From NCBI GenBank assembly GCA_030041175.1, contig JASHOK010000038.1, positions 1 to 52,997 on the forward strand: DNA of 52,997 nt, read 5' to 3'. Both the position numbers and the translations under genes were made by a program. Origin of the DNA: Thermoplasmata archaeon (GTDB lineage Archaea > Thermoplasmatota > Thermoplasmata > Lutacidiplasmatales > UBA184). Positions 15,947 to 24,005 of the stretch are shown here, in pieces (position 1 is the first letter of the stretch; every line of letters begins with the position of its first letter). Under the pieces are notes generated by a model. The model was not told the origin of the DNA. It saw only the letters and a program-made list of their open reading frames with translations, and ran no database searches.

Positions 15947-16834
15947 ATGTACGTGGTTGCGGGCACGGCCTCGACCTCCCTCGCCGAGCGGATCTCGCGA
16001 GAGCTTGGGAATGTCCCGTTCGGAATGCCGTTCCTGAAGCGGTTTCCGGACGGCGAGCTGTACGTGCGTATTGGCGGGCAGATGGCGGGCGAGGACGTCG
16101 TCCTGGTGCAGTCCACACGGAGCGACCAAGACCTGCTCGAGCTCCTCTTCCTCGAGGACGCCGTCCGGCAGTCCGGAGCACGACGACTCGTGGTGGTCGT
16201 CCCGTACTTCGGGTACGCCCGTCAGGACAAGGTGTTCTTTCCCGGCGAACCCGCGACGGCCCAGATGCTCGCCCAGCACATCGCCCTCGAGGCGGACGCG
16301 GTCGTGAGCGTGGACCTGCATTCGACCGACACCCTGAAGGCGTTCACAAAGCCCGCGTACGAGGCGAGCGGAATTCCGGCGATGGCGCGGCTCCTCCGTC
16401 AGCGGCCGGTCGACCTACTCGTCTCGCCCGACAAGGGTGGGACGGACCGAGCTCGACGCATGGGACAGCTCCTCGATCGGCCGTGGGTAGCGCTCGAAAA
16501 ACAGCGGATCGATAGCGAACACGTGGAGCTCCAGCTGCCCCGGGAGCTTCCGATGGAACTCGAGGACAAACACGTGGTCATCGTCGACGACGTGATCTCC
16601 ACGGGCGGGACGATCGTGGAGGCGGCCCGGCTACTCGCGAAGCAACGGGTCGGTGCCATCACGGCGGCCTGCACCCATGGGCTGTTCCTGCGGGATGCCT
16701 TCGAACGCATCAAGGCCGTCACGGACGAGATCTACTCGACAGACACGCTGGCCAATCCAGCGGAGAAGGCGTCGGTCGCCCCCGACATCGCGGCGATTGT
16801 CAAGCGGCACCTCTCGAGCACCTCGACGGCCTGA
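15947..16834 (+). CDS. prs: Ribose-phosphate pyrophosphokinase (PRPP synthetase)
   Basis: This cytoplasmic enzyme makes PRPP from ribose 5-phosphate and ATP, feeding purine, pyrimidine, His and NAD synthesis. Motifs: KRFPDGELYVRIGG (ribose-phosphate region), VVPYFGYARQDKVFFPGEP (ATP-binding flexible region), VDLHS, and the PRPP loop VVIVDDVISTGGTI. The 295-aa length fits archaeal class. The start MYVVAGT at 15947 is chosen over the upstream in-frame ATG because family members begin at this strand. It lies upstream of a GNAT and nadB, which would use PRPP-derived metabolism only indirectly. Confidence 0.95.
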   Translation: MYVVAGTASTSLAERISRELGNVPFGMPFLKRFPDGELYVRIGGQMAGEDVVLVQSTRSDQDLLELLFLEDAVRQSGARRLVVVVPYFGYARQDKVFFPGEPATAQMLAQHIALEADAVVSVDLHSTDTLKAFTKPAYEASGIPAMARLLRQRPVDLLVSPDKGGTDRARRMGQLLDRPWVALEKQRIDSEHVELQLPRELPMELEDKHVVIVDDVISTGGTIVEAARLLAKQRVGAITAACTHGLFLRDAFERIKAVTDEIYSTDTLANPAEKASVAPDIAAIVKRHLSSTSTA

Positions 16835-16848
16835 CCGGGCGATGGGGC

Positions 16849-17802
16849 ATGATGCCGACGGGAGTTCTACCGGCGCGTGAGCTCCCCCGAGACGAGCTCT
16901 GGAATCTCGTCGGGACGGTTCGACACGAGCTCGCCGCGCGCGGGGAAATCTTGCCCGCTGCGTGGGTAGACGAGACGGTCGACGCGATCGGGCAGGGTGT
17001 CGGGACCGCCTGGTTTGCGGGGGAGCGGAGCCGTCCTTCTGGGCTTGCAATTCTCTGGGTCCGAGACGGTCGAGGGTACGGCCATCTTCACGCAACGCAG
17101 GGAGCTGCCTCGGTCTCCGCCATGAGCGAGCTCGCGCGGAGATTGACGCAAGAACTTCCCCCAGAGGTGGCTCGGCTGGATATGGGGTCTACGGGCTTGG
17201 CTCAACCGGACGAGCGGGCGGTCGGGGAATCCCTGCGGGGAGACCTCCGATTCACCACCCTCCTCCGGCACTCGATGGTGCGCGCGCTCACAGCCGAGGC
17301 ACCTCCCTCAGAGCCTCGGTGGCCCGACGGGACCGAGGTCACGACCGTGCGCCGCGTTCCGATGGAGCAACTCACGACCTTGGACTGGCGCACCTACCGC
17401 GGCACGCCCGACGAAACCTTGTTGTCGGCAAGTCCGGAAGGGAACCGGGAGCTTCTGGAGAATGCCCTGGCCGGCCTCTTCGGAAGGTACCTCGATGAGG
17501 CGTCCCCGGCGGCCCGGGACCCCGATGGGCGACTTCTCGGCTTCGCTATCGGCTGCGAGGAGTCGCTTCGGTCGGGCGTGGTTTTGGACATCGCGGTCGA
17601 CCCCGAGTTTAAGCGACGCGGGATCGGCGAGGCGCTACTTCTCCGGTGCCTGCGCGGGTTGCTCGCGCTGGGGTACCCTCGGGCGCACCTCTGGGTTACC
17701 CACGGCAACCGGCCGGCCCGCGCGCTCTACGAGAAGGTCGGCTTCGCCGAGGACACCTCCGCGACGATCTACCGCTGGGTCCGCACGCCGGGCGGACAGT
17801 AG
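16849..17802 (+). CDS. Double-domain GNAT acetyltransferase (MshD-like layout)
   Basis: The 317-aa protein has two GNAT-like halves. The C-terminal half is clear: VVLDIAVDPEFKRRGIGEALL (acetyl-CoA loop RRGIGEA) and THGNRPARALYEKVGFAED. The N-terminal half (about residues 1-150) is degenerate but has the fold-like WVRDGRGYGHLHA and LRHSMVRAL segments. This two-domain order recalls mycothiol synthase-like proteins, but no mycothiol genes are seen and I do not assign that function. It starts 14 bases after prs with tandem ATG codons, and nadB begins eight bases after its stop, so the three are probably an operon. Confidence 0.8.
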   Translation: MMPTGVLPARELPRDELWNLVGTVRHELAARGEILPAAWVDETVDAIGQGVGTAWFAGERSRPSGLAILWVRDGRGYGHLHATQGAASVSAMSELARRLTQELPPEVARLDMGSTGLAQPDERAVGESLRGDLRFTTLLRHSMVRALTAEAPPSEPRWPDGTEVTTVRRVPMEQLTTLDWRTYRGTPDETLLSASPEGNRELLENALAGLFGRYLDEASPAARDPDGRLLGFAIGCEESLRSGVVLDIAVDPEFKRRGIGEALLLRCLRGLLALGYPRAHLWVTHGNRPARALYEKVGFAEDTSATIYRWVRTPGGQ

Positions 17803-17809
17803 GTCGGCC

Positions 17810-19363
17810 GTGGCCCCCGACGCGCGGTCTCCGCTGATCGTGGGAAGCGGAATCGCGGGGCTGTACGTGGCCCTCCGCGCCCGCGAAGAGGGGCTCCGGC
17901 CCACCGTGGTGACAAAGAGCGGCCTGGCGGAGTCGAATACCCGGTATGCCCAGGGCGGTATCGCAGCGGCGCTGGGCCCGGATGACACCACGGAATTGCA
18001 CTGCAAGGACACGATCCGTGCCGGCGCCGGTATCACGGATCGCCACGCTGCGGAAGTCATGGCCTCCGAAGCGCCGCGCCGGATCGCGGACCTGGTCCGG
18101 TATGGAGTACCGTTCGACACGATCGAGGGACGCATCGCTCTCGGCCGCGAGGGCGGTCACTCCCGGGCCCGGATTGTGCATGCCGGGGGGGATGCGACCG
18201 GCCTGCAGATCGAAGAAACCCTCCGGGCGCGGGTACTGGAATCGGGCATCGAGGCGCGCGAGCGGGCTCGTCTCCGCGCGCTCCGCGTCGACCCGGACGG
18301 AACCGTTACCGCGGTCCTGTCCCGAGACGATGGAAGCCAGGTCGAGGAAGTGTCGGGGCGGCCCGTGGTCCTCGCCACCGGGGGAACCGGCAGTCTCTAT
18401 CGCCAGAGCTCGAACCCCGCCACAGCCACCGGTGAGGGGGTTGCCCTCGCCTTCCGCGCCGGCGCACTGATCACCGACATGGAGTTCATCCAGTTCCACC
18501 CGACGGTCTTTGCCAAAGAAGGGGCCCCGCGCTTCCTGATCACGGAGGCGCTCCGAGGCGAAGGAGCTGTTCTCCGAAACCACGCCGGGGAGCAATTCCT
18601 GCTTCGGTATCACCCCGATGCGGAGCTCGCGACCCGGGATGTCGTCAGTCGGGCGATCCACCAGGAGATGCGACGAACGAACGAGCCGTTCGTCTACCTC
18701 GATGCCACGCGAATCCCCCGGGATCGCATGTACGTTCGCTTCCCGAGCATCTGCCGTTTCCTTGCGGACCACGGACTCGACCCGTCCGCCGACCTGATCC
18801 CGGTGAGCCCGATGGCCCACTACATGATTGGAGGGGTCACGACCGACCTCGACGGCCGGACCTCTCTCCGGGGCCTCTGGGCCTGCGGCGAGGTGGCGTC
18901 CACGGGAGTCCACGGCGCGAATCGGCTCGCGAGTAACTCACTGCTGGAGGGTGTGGTATTTGGCGAGCGAGTGGCCCGACAGCTTGCCAACCCCAGCCCG
19001 GGGTCGCCGCGGGACGCGCCCCGGATGCAGTCCCTCGCGCTCGCACCGGGCAAGGGCGAGGACCCCCGGGAGGCCTGCTTCCGCGATGTCGGCACTCTCC
19101 TCTGGAACGACGTCGGAATCGTACGAGAGAATGCGGGGCTCCAGACCGCCGTCGGCCGGCTCGAGGAGTGGAGGTCGAGAACCGATCCTGCCAGCGAGGT
19201 CGACCTCCCGAACCCCTCGGCGAACGCCGCCCTGACGGCCCTGCTCATCGCGCAGTCTGCGCTGGCCCGGGAAGAGAGTCGAGGAGCCCACTACCGCTCG
19301 GACTTTCCCCGGCCCTCTCCGCGATGGAAGTACCATCAGGGGCTCCGTCGGCCGGCCACCTAA
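17810..19363 (+). CDS. nadB: L-aspartate oxidase
   Basis: A flavoprotein oxidising L-aspartate to iminoaspartate, the first step of de novo NAD synthesis. The 517-aa protein has the FAD Rossmann motif LIVGSGIAGLYVALRA, the family segment NTRYAQGGIAAAL, GREGGHSRARIVHAGGDATG, EFIQFHPT and GLWACGEVASTGVHGANRLA. Start is GTG at 17810, seven bases after the GNAT stop; the 116-residue N-terminal extension in the ORF track is an antisense-like shadow over the GNAT gene. Quinolinate synthase (nadA) and nadC are not in the window. Confidence 0.95.
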   Translation: MAPDARSPLIVGSGIAGLYVALRAREEGLRPTVVTKSGLAESNTRYAQGGIAAALGPDDTTELHCKDTIRAGAGITDRHAAEVMASEAPRRIADLVRYGVPFDTIEGRIALGREGGHSRARIVHAGGDATGLQIEETLRARVLESGIEARERARLRALRVDPDGTVTAVLSRDDGSQVEEVSGRPVVLATGGTGSLYRQSSNPATATGEGVALAFRAGALITDMEFIQFHPTVFAKEGAPRFLITEALRGEGAVLRNHAGEQFLLRYHPDAELATRDVVSRAIHQEMRRTNEPFVYLDATRIPRDRMYVRFPSICRFLADHGLDPSADLIPVSPMAHYMIGGVTTDLDGRTSLRGLWACGEVASTGVHGANRLASNSLLEGVVFGERVARQLANPSPGSPRDAPRMQSLALAPGKGEDPREACFRDVGTLLWNDVGIVRENAGLQTAVGRLEEWRSRTDPASEVDLPNPSANAALTALLIAQSALAREESRGAHYRSDFPRPSPRWKYHQGLRRPAT

Positions 19364-19401
19364 CGGGCCAACCGTTATCCCTCAGGTCCTTTACTGCGGG
19401 C

Positions 19402-20559
19402 GTGAATCTGGACCTCTCGCCCGACGAGGTCGAGCTTCAATCGACCGTTCGCCGGTTTGTCAGGAAGGAGGTCGCTCCGGTCGCCGACCGGATGGACCGG
19501 GAGGACTACTTTCCCCGGGACCTCTTTAGCCGCCTCGGCGCCCAGGGTTTGCTCGGACCGTCGATTCCCACCGAGTACGACGGGCTCGGGCTGACGTACC
19601 GGACTCAGGCCATCATCTTGGAGGAGATCGCACGGTCCAGCCCCGCCCTCGCGCTGAGCGTGGGAGCACACTCCAACCTGTGCGCGGACAACCTCTGCCG
19701 GAACGGCACTCCGGACCAGCGCCAGCACTTCCTCCCTGACCTCGTGGCCGGCCGGACGATCGGAGCTCTCGCCCTGACCGAGCCGTCTTCCGGCTCGGAT
19801 GCGGTCTCGCTCCGTACTCGTGCCGAACGACAGGGAGACCATTACGTGCTCAACGGCTCGAAACAGTTCATTACGAACGGCCCGGTGGCCGATACCCTCC
19901 TGATCTACGCCAAGACCGCTCCGTCGAAGGCCGCTCAAGGGATCAGTGCCTTCGTGGTGAGCCGGGACACGCCGGGTTTCTCCGTGACTCGGAGCCTCGA
20001 CAAGATGGGGATGCGCGGGTCGCCGACCGGGGAGCTAGCCTTCCAGGACTGCCGGATCCCGGCGAGTCAGCTCGTCGGCGAGGAGAATCGGGGCGTGGCG
20101 GTCATGATGAGCGGCCTCAACGTAGAACGTGCCGTGCTCGCGGCCATTCCGGTCGGCATCATGGCCGAGTGCCTGGAGCGGAGCCTCGAGTATGCCCGGC
20201 AGCGGGAGCAATTCGGCAAGAAGATCGGGCAGTTCGAGCTGATCCAGGAGAAGTTGGCGAACATGTACGCCCAGCTGCAGGCCTCTCGGCTGCTGCTCCT
20301 CGAGGCTCTGTCCTCCGTCGCAGGGGACAAGCGAAGCCATCGGGCCAGCGCCACGGCGTTGACCTTTGCCTCCGAGGCCTCCACACGGGTCGCCCTGGAG
20401 GCGATCCAGGTGTTCGGAGGCTATGGCTACATGCGAGACCTCCCGCTGGAGCGGCTGGCGCGAGACGCGAAGCTGCTCGAGATCGGCGCGGGCACCTCCG
20501 AGATTCGCAGACTGCTCGTAGCTCGGGAGCTCTTGGGCGACGGATTCGACGCCGCCTAG
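19402..20559 (+). CDS. Acyl-CoA dehydrogenase, isovaleryl-CoA dehydrogenase-like
   Basis: A FAD enzyme of acyl-CoA alpha,beta-oxidation. Motifs: ALTEPSSGSD, FITNG, REQFGKKIGQFELIQEKLANMY, and VFGGYGYMRDLPLERLARDAK. The C-terminal site reads EIGAGTSEIRR, with Ala363 where short/medium-chain enzymes carry the catalytic Glu (YEGT). An alternative Glu242 in LNVERAVLA matches the position of the catalytic base in isovaleryl-CoA dehydrogenases. Start is GTG at 19402 (MNLDLSPDEVELQ); the ORF-track start overlaps nadB out of frame. Leucine breakdown is therefore a likely role. It has a 39-base gap to nadB. Confidence 0.9.
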   Translation: MNLDLSPDEVELQSTVRRFVRKEVAPVADRMDREDYFPRDLFSRLGAQGLLGPSIPTEYDGLGLTYRTQAIILEEIARSSPALALSVGAHSNLCADNLCRNGTPDQRQHFLPDLVAGRTIGALALTEPSSGSDAVSLRTRAERQGDHYVLNGSKQFITNGPVADTLLIYAKTAPSKAAQGISAFVVSRDTPGFSVTRSLDKMGMRGSPTGELAFQDCRIPASQLVGEENRGVAVMMSGLNVERAVLAAIPVGIMAECLERSLEYARQREQFGKKIGQFELIQEKLANMYAQLQASRLLLLEALSSVAGDKRSHRASATALTFASEASTRVALEAIQVFGGYGYMRDLPLERLARDAKLLEIGAGTSEIRRLLVARELLGDGFDAA

Positions 20560-20687
20560 GCGGGTCGAGGAGGCCGATCCGGACCCGGACGGCCTCCGCC
20601 GGCCGCATCCGGCGGGATTCCTGTCGGAACGAAGCACTCCTCTCAGGAGCGAAGGTTTTTGCCCTCTCTCGGTCCATCAGCCGGTTG

Positions 20688-21446
20688 ATGGCGGGACGTC
20701 CCGCGGGCACCGCGCCCGTACCGCAGATTCGCACCGAGGTGCTCAAGGAGCTCCAGCAGATCCTCGAGAATCGGGACCAGAGGGACCGCCTCGACCGGGG
20801 CCCCCTGGCCGAGACCAAGGGGCGCGAGCACTGGGTGCTCCACCTCCTCCTGCGGGCCTTCGAGCAGGAACAGGCCCACGTCAACACTCTCGTCGGCACG
20901 GCCTACTCGAACCTCCTGGCCCGGTTCCAGGCGCTCGAGGACCGGGTGGCGCACGTCGAAGACCTCGAAACCGCGACCGAGAACGACTTCCGGGGACGCT
21001 TCGACTCCCTGGAGGGTAGCCTGGTCCAGCAGCTCCAGCGCGGCATCGATAGCTCCGTCCAGCAGATGACCGGGACCCTCACGACCTCGATGAACGAGAA
21101 CCTGGACCGGAAGTGGAAACCGATCAGCGAGTCGGTCGAGACCTTCGCGACGGGGTCCAAGCAGATCCTGAAGGACGTGGCCGACACCTACCGGGTCGCT
21201 ACGCAGACCCGACTCCTGCTCAACGAGAATGCTCGACGGATTACCGACCTGGGCCGGGACCTGCTCGCCCTGGAGGACAGCCTCAAGCTGGTGGTCAGTA
21301 AGACGCTCGAAGAAGCCCTGCTACCCTTCGAGCAGCGTCTCGGCGCGCTCGAAGCGCACCTCGGCATCCCCGCGTCTCCCCCTGCGGCCCGGCCGACGAC
21401 CAACGGGACGGTAGAACCCAACGGCACAGCCACGCCGCCCGCGTAA
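20688..21446 (+). CDS. Coiled-coil protein of unknown function
   Basis: No family recognised. The 252-aa product is almost wholly helical. A short N-terminus (MAGRPAGTAPVPQ) precedes heptad-like helices: VLKELQQILENRDQRDRL, ALEDRVAHVEDLETATEN, SLVQQLQRGIDSSVQQM, LLNENARRITDLGRDLLALEDSLKLV. The last 40 residues are Pro/Thr/Asn-rich. There is no signal peptide or membrane helix, so a cytoplasmic structural or scaffold role (for example cell division or DNA-binding accessory) is possible but not shown. ATG 20688 is chosen as the first ATG after the acyl-CoA dehydrogenase; the ORF-track start at 20169 is a shadow over that gene. Confidence 0.65.
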   Translation: MAGRPAGTAPVPQIRTEVLKELQQILENRDQRDRLDRGPLAETKGREHWVLHLLLRAFEQEQAHVNTLVGTAYSNLLARFQALEDRVAHVEDLETATENDFRGRFDSLEGSLVQQLQRGIDSSVQQMTGTLTTSMNENLDRKWKPISESVETFATGSKQILKDVADTYRVATQTRLLLNENARRITDLGRDLLALEDSLKLVVSKTLEEALLPFEQRLGALEAHLGIPASPPAARPTTNGTVEPNGTATPPA

Positions 21447-21468
21447 GCGCTCGGCAAACCGCCGCGAG

Positions 21469-22275
21469 ATGACGCGGTTCCCCCGGTCCCACCCCCGATA
21501 CCGGAGCCTCGTCATCCGCGCCCGGCTGGCCGATGCATTGCGTACCGGCCTCGTGGTGCCGGAGGGGCTCATAGCGCACGGGCGGGCAGAGGCCTTCGAC
21601 TACCTGCTGGGCGAACGCACATCGGCGTCGGCCTCCAAGGCTATCCAGGCGGCTGCCCGCTGGTTGGTGGTCGCCCGGTTCCCTGTGATCAGCGTGAACG
21701 GTAATGTCGCAGCCCTGGCCGGGCCGGAAATCGCGGAGCTCGTCCGGGCGCTGCCCACGCTGTCCGTAGAGGTCAATCTGTTCCATCGCACACCGGGCCG
21801 TGCGGCCCGGGTCGCAGCGCGTCTCCGAGCCGCGGGGGTGTCCCAGGTGCTCGGACTTCACCCCACGGTCCGTGTGCCGGGCCTGCCGTCGGACCGGGGG
21901 CTGGTAGACCGCCGGGGCATCGCTCGGGCGGATGTGGTCCTAGTTCCGCTCGAGGACGGAGACCGGACGCAGGCCCTCCGCCGGATCGGGAAGCGAGTGA
22001 TCGCGATCGACCTCAACCCCTTGTCCCGGACCTCGGTCGCCGCCGACATCCCGGTCGTGGATGAGCTCGGGCGGGCGCTCGGCCGGCTCGCCCGAGAGGT
22101 CCGCGCGGAACGCCGGCGGCCGCAGCGCCGGTCCTACCCGGCCTTCGACGGTGCAGCGGCCCGTGCCGACGCACTCGCCACGATCAACCGCCGCCTCGCA
22201 ACGGCGCTCGACCGCCGAGGATCTCGGGCAGCACCTGCTCCGCCAAGGACGCGACCCGCTCGGCGACGGCGGTGA
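21469..22275 (+). CDS. 4-phosphopantoate--beta-alanine ligase (archaeal phosphopantothenate synthetase)
   Basis: The archaeal route to CoA replaces pantothenate synthetase plus kinase with this ATP-dependent ligase, which joins 4-phosphopantoate and beta-alanine. The family hallmarks are intact: HPRYRSLVIRARLADAL, GLVVPEGLIAHGRAEAFDYLLGE, ARFPVISVNGNVAALAGPEI and VEVNLFHRT. The C-terminal 35 residues are Arg/Pro/Ala-rich and overlap the convergent GAF gene by 92 bases, so the true family domain probably ends earlier. Length 268 aa is close to usual. Confidence 0.92.
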   Translation: MTRFPRSHPRYRSLVIRARLADALRTGLVVPEGLIAHGRAEAFDYLLGERTSASASKAIQAAARWLVVARFPVISVNGNVAALAGPEIAELVRALPTLSVEVNLFHRTPGRAARVAARLRAAGVSQVLGLHPTVRVPGLPSDRGLVDRRGIARADVVLVPLEDGDRTQALRRIGKRVIAIDLNPLSRTSVAADIPVVDELGRALGRLAREVRAERRRPQRRSYPAFDGAAARADALATINRRLATALDRRGSRAAPAPPRTRPARRRR

Positions 22276-22699
22276 GGAAGCGCTCGTCCGATGCGTCGTA
22301 GGCGCGCACCTCGTTCCCATCGATATCGATCTCCCCTACGACATGCCCGTCCCGTCGGATCGGCACGACGATCTCGGCGCGAGTCTCCAGAAAGCACGCC
22401 AGGTATTCCGGTGCCGCACGGACGTCGTCGACGATGACGGAACGATTCTCTCGCACCGCCTTTCCGCAGATGCCGGATGCGACGGGGATCGAGACGTGCT
22501 CCGTGGCCTGGGCGCCGGCCCAGGCGGCCAGCCGAAGGGTCTCTCCGTCCCGGAGGTAGATGCCCACCCACCGGTACTGGTGGAACTCGTGCCGGAGGAA
22601 CCGGCAGACCTCGCCCAGCGCATCGATGCCGCTGAGATGGGCGAGGATCGAGTCGACCTGAAGGAGCGACGGCGTGACCTGGACGGACCTTACGGGCAT
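22184..22699 (-). CDS. GAF-domain protein, free methionine-(R)-sulfoxide reductase-like
   Basis: A single GAF domain of 171 aa. The sequence RWVGIYLRDGETLRLAAWAG, then IPVASGICGKAVRENRSVIV and LACFLETRAEIVVPIRRDGHVVGEIDID, matches the free-Met sulfoxide reductase pattern with Cys in GICG (resolving position) and Cys in ACFLETRAEI (catalytic position). Without a structure the enzyme assignment is a strong guess; a cofactor-binding GAF sensor is the alternative. The ATG lies 33 nt downstream of the tRNA-Ser 3' end on the same strand with no own TATA box, so it may be expressed by read-through from the tRNA promoter. Confidence 0.75.
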   Translation of the reverse strand: MPVRSVQVTPSLLQVDSILAHLSGIDALGEVCRFLRHEFHQYRWVGIYLRDGETLRLAAWAGAQATEHVSIPVASGICGKAVRENRSVIVDDVRAAPEYLACFLETRAEIVVPIRRDGHVVGEIDIDGNEVRAYDASDERFLTAVAERVASLAEQVLPEILGGRAPLRGGG

Positions 22700-22731
22700 A
22701 CGGGTTCACCGGGGCGGAGCGCCGGAGGGAG

Positions 22732-22849
22732 CGCCGAGGGGGAGAATTTCCGCCGACTCGGGTCGGCCGATGTCGGCGTTTGAACTCCCGAGGCGTATGC
22801 CGCCACGAGCTTTCCAGACTCGCGCCGTACCGGACTGAGCCACCTCGGC
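22732..22849 (-). tRNA. tRNA-Ser(GGA) with a T-loop intron
   Basis: Read on the minus strand: acceptor GCCGAGG pairs with CCTCGGC at 22733-22739, discriminator G. The anticodon stem CGAGT/GCTCG carries loop CTGGAAA, anticodon GGA (22813-22815), reading Ser UCC/UCU. A long variable arm (GGCG/CGCC) confirms the class II type. The T-stem GGGAG pairs with CTCCC (22740-22744) only if 33 bases in the T-loop are removed; the mature loop is then TTCAAAT. The mature length is 85 nt. A TAATA box at 22879-22883 is a plausible promoter. CCA is not encoded. Confidence 0.9.
22746..22778 (-). other. Predicted 33-nt tRNA intron (position 59/60)
   Basis: Between exons ending TTCAAA and beginning T-CTCCC, the insert folds on a 7-bp stem (CGCCGAC with GTCGGCG). 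Next to it TTC pairs with GAA, flanked by three-base bulges AAC and ATT, which is a relaxed bulge-helix-bulge (one A.G mismatch). Cutting after the second bulge base on each side leaves a seven-base T-loop. Confidence 0.8.
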
Positions 22850-22878
22850 ACGCCCGGGGAATCGGACCGGGGTCGCCC

Positions 22879-22883
22879 TATTA
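22879..22883 (-). promoter_or_regulatory. TATA-like box of tRNA-Ser
   Basis: TAATA on the minus strand, about 32 nt before the 5' end of the tRNA, in an otherwise GC-rich spacer. Confidence 0.45.
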
Positions 22884-22910
22884 CCTCTTTGGCACGTCCT
22901 CGGCGGCGGG

Positions 22911-23147
22911 CTACGGGTTCGGGAACCAGCCGCACCGGACGCAGCCTGCGGCGCGCGAGGTCGGCTCAATCTCCGTGCCACACTCGGGGCAGGGCATCGC
23001 CTCCGGCCCGAGCAGGGACATGCAGTCGAAACAGGCACCCCCCCGGTGGTCCGAGGGCAGCACCACGATCGACTTCCCGCAAAAGAGGCAATGCTGGTAT
23101 CGGTCCTCGGCGCTCGGGAAGAAACGCCGATCGGAGTGTGCCAGCAT
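22911..23147 (-). CDS. Double zinc-ribbon small protein
   Basis: A 78-aa protein with four CxxC knuckles: HCLFCGKSIVVL paired with ACFDCMSLLG, and PCPECGTEIEP paired with GCVRCGWFP. Such zinc ribbons bind nucleic acid or serve as adaptors in archaea. The start MLAHSDRRF at 23147 is preferred to 23177 because the CTTATGTA box at 23173-23180 lies 30 nt upstream, giving a leaderless transcript. Function unknown. It lies between tRNA-Ser and an ABC exporter, all on the minus strand. Confidence 0.7.
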   Translation of the reverse strand: MLAHSDRRFFPSAEDRYQHCLFCGKSIVVLPSDHRGGACFDCMSLLGPEAMPCPECGTEIEPTSRAAGCVRCGWFPNP

Positions 23148-23172
23148 TCGGGCCGCTCGACCAGTGCTCGCG

Positions 23173-23180
23173 TACATAAG
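23173..23180 (-). promoter_or_regulatory. TATA box of the zinc-ribbon gene
   Basis: CTTATGTA on the minus strand, centred 30 nt before the ATG at 23147. It overlaps the alternative ATG at 23177, which argues against that start. Confidence 0.5.
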
Positions 23181-23240
23181 CCCTGTTGCGCCCCTCGCTC
23201 CGCGGATCTCTCCGGTCGTCGTTTCGGGCGCGGGGCGTCG

Positions 23241-24005
23241 CTACGGCTCTCGCCAGCGGGCCTTGGTGGCGGCGAGCAGGATCAGCACGATGGTGAGCCC
23301 TCCCAGGACCGCCCAGTCCAGGGCGGTCGCGGCTGCCGAGGGCGCTTCGTAGCAGGCCGAGCCGGCCGCACAGAGTCCCCGATGGACGAGGTCGGCGGCA
23401 TAGGTGGTCGGCGAGAGGTAGGCGGCCCATCGAAGGGTGGGCGGAATGTACGTGATCGGATAGTAGACCGGCGGCAGCGTCGTCATCAGAATCGAGATGA
23501 GCGGTGCGAACACGAACGCCTCTCGGATGTCCGAAAAGTAGGTCGCGAGAGTGAAACCGAATGCCGTGGAGAAGCCCCAGATCAGCACCAGGGCGCCGAC
23601 GAGGGTCAGCGTTCCGACGACCGTGTAGTCGAGGACGCCGATCGACAACAGCAGGAAGACCGCCAGGCCCGGGATCGAATAGACGAACTCGGAGAAGGCC
23701 ATGCCGGCGACGTAGACCGGAGCTTCTACCGGGGACGCCACGACCACGTCCTGAAACTTCAGGTCCTGCTTGTAGTGCACGAGGTCGGCCTGGATGCCGG
23801 TGCCGGTCGTCAGGATGGTGAGGATGAGGCCGCCTGTGATGGCGAAGGAGCTGAGCGCGCCGCGCGAGGCAACGTCGATGAAGAACAGGAAGGCGAGGGG
23901 CGACGCGATGGTGTTCAAGAGATAGAGCGGCTGGGCTCGCATCGGCAGGATACCGTTCAGGTAGACGATCGACAGGAAGGACCGAATCCGGTTGCGCGCG
24001 CTCAT
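23241..24005 (-). CDS. ABC-2 type transporter permease
   Basis: An integral membrane protein of 254 aa with about six helices and the ABC-2 permease layout, including PLYLLNTIASPLAFLFFIDV near the N-terminus and LPPVYYPITYIPPTLRWAAYLSPTTYAADLVHRGL, the conserved segment before the last helices. It overlaps the preceding ATP-binding gene by ATGA, so the two form an exporter. The substrate (drug, lipid or polysaccharide) is not evident. Confidence 0.88.
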   Translation of the reverse strand: MSARNRIRSFLSIVYLNGILPMRAQPLYLLNTIASPLAFLFFIDVASRGALSSFAITGGLILTILTTGTGIQADLVHYKQDLKFQDVVVASPVEAPVYVAGMAFSEFVYSIPGLAVFLLLSIGVLDYTVVGTLTLVGALVLIWGFSTAFGFTLATYFSDIREAFVFAPLISILMTTLPPVYYPITYIPPTLRWAAYLSPTTYAADLVHRGLCAAGSACYEAPSAAATALDWAVLGGLTIVLILLAATKARWREP

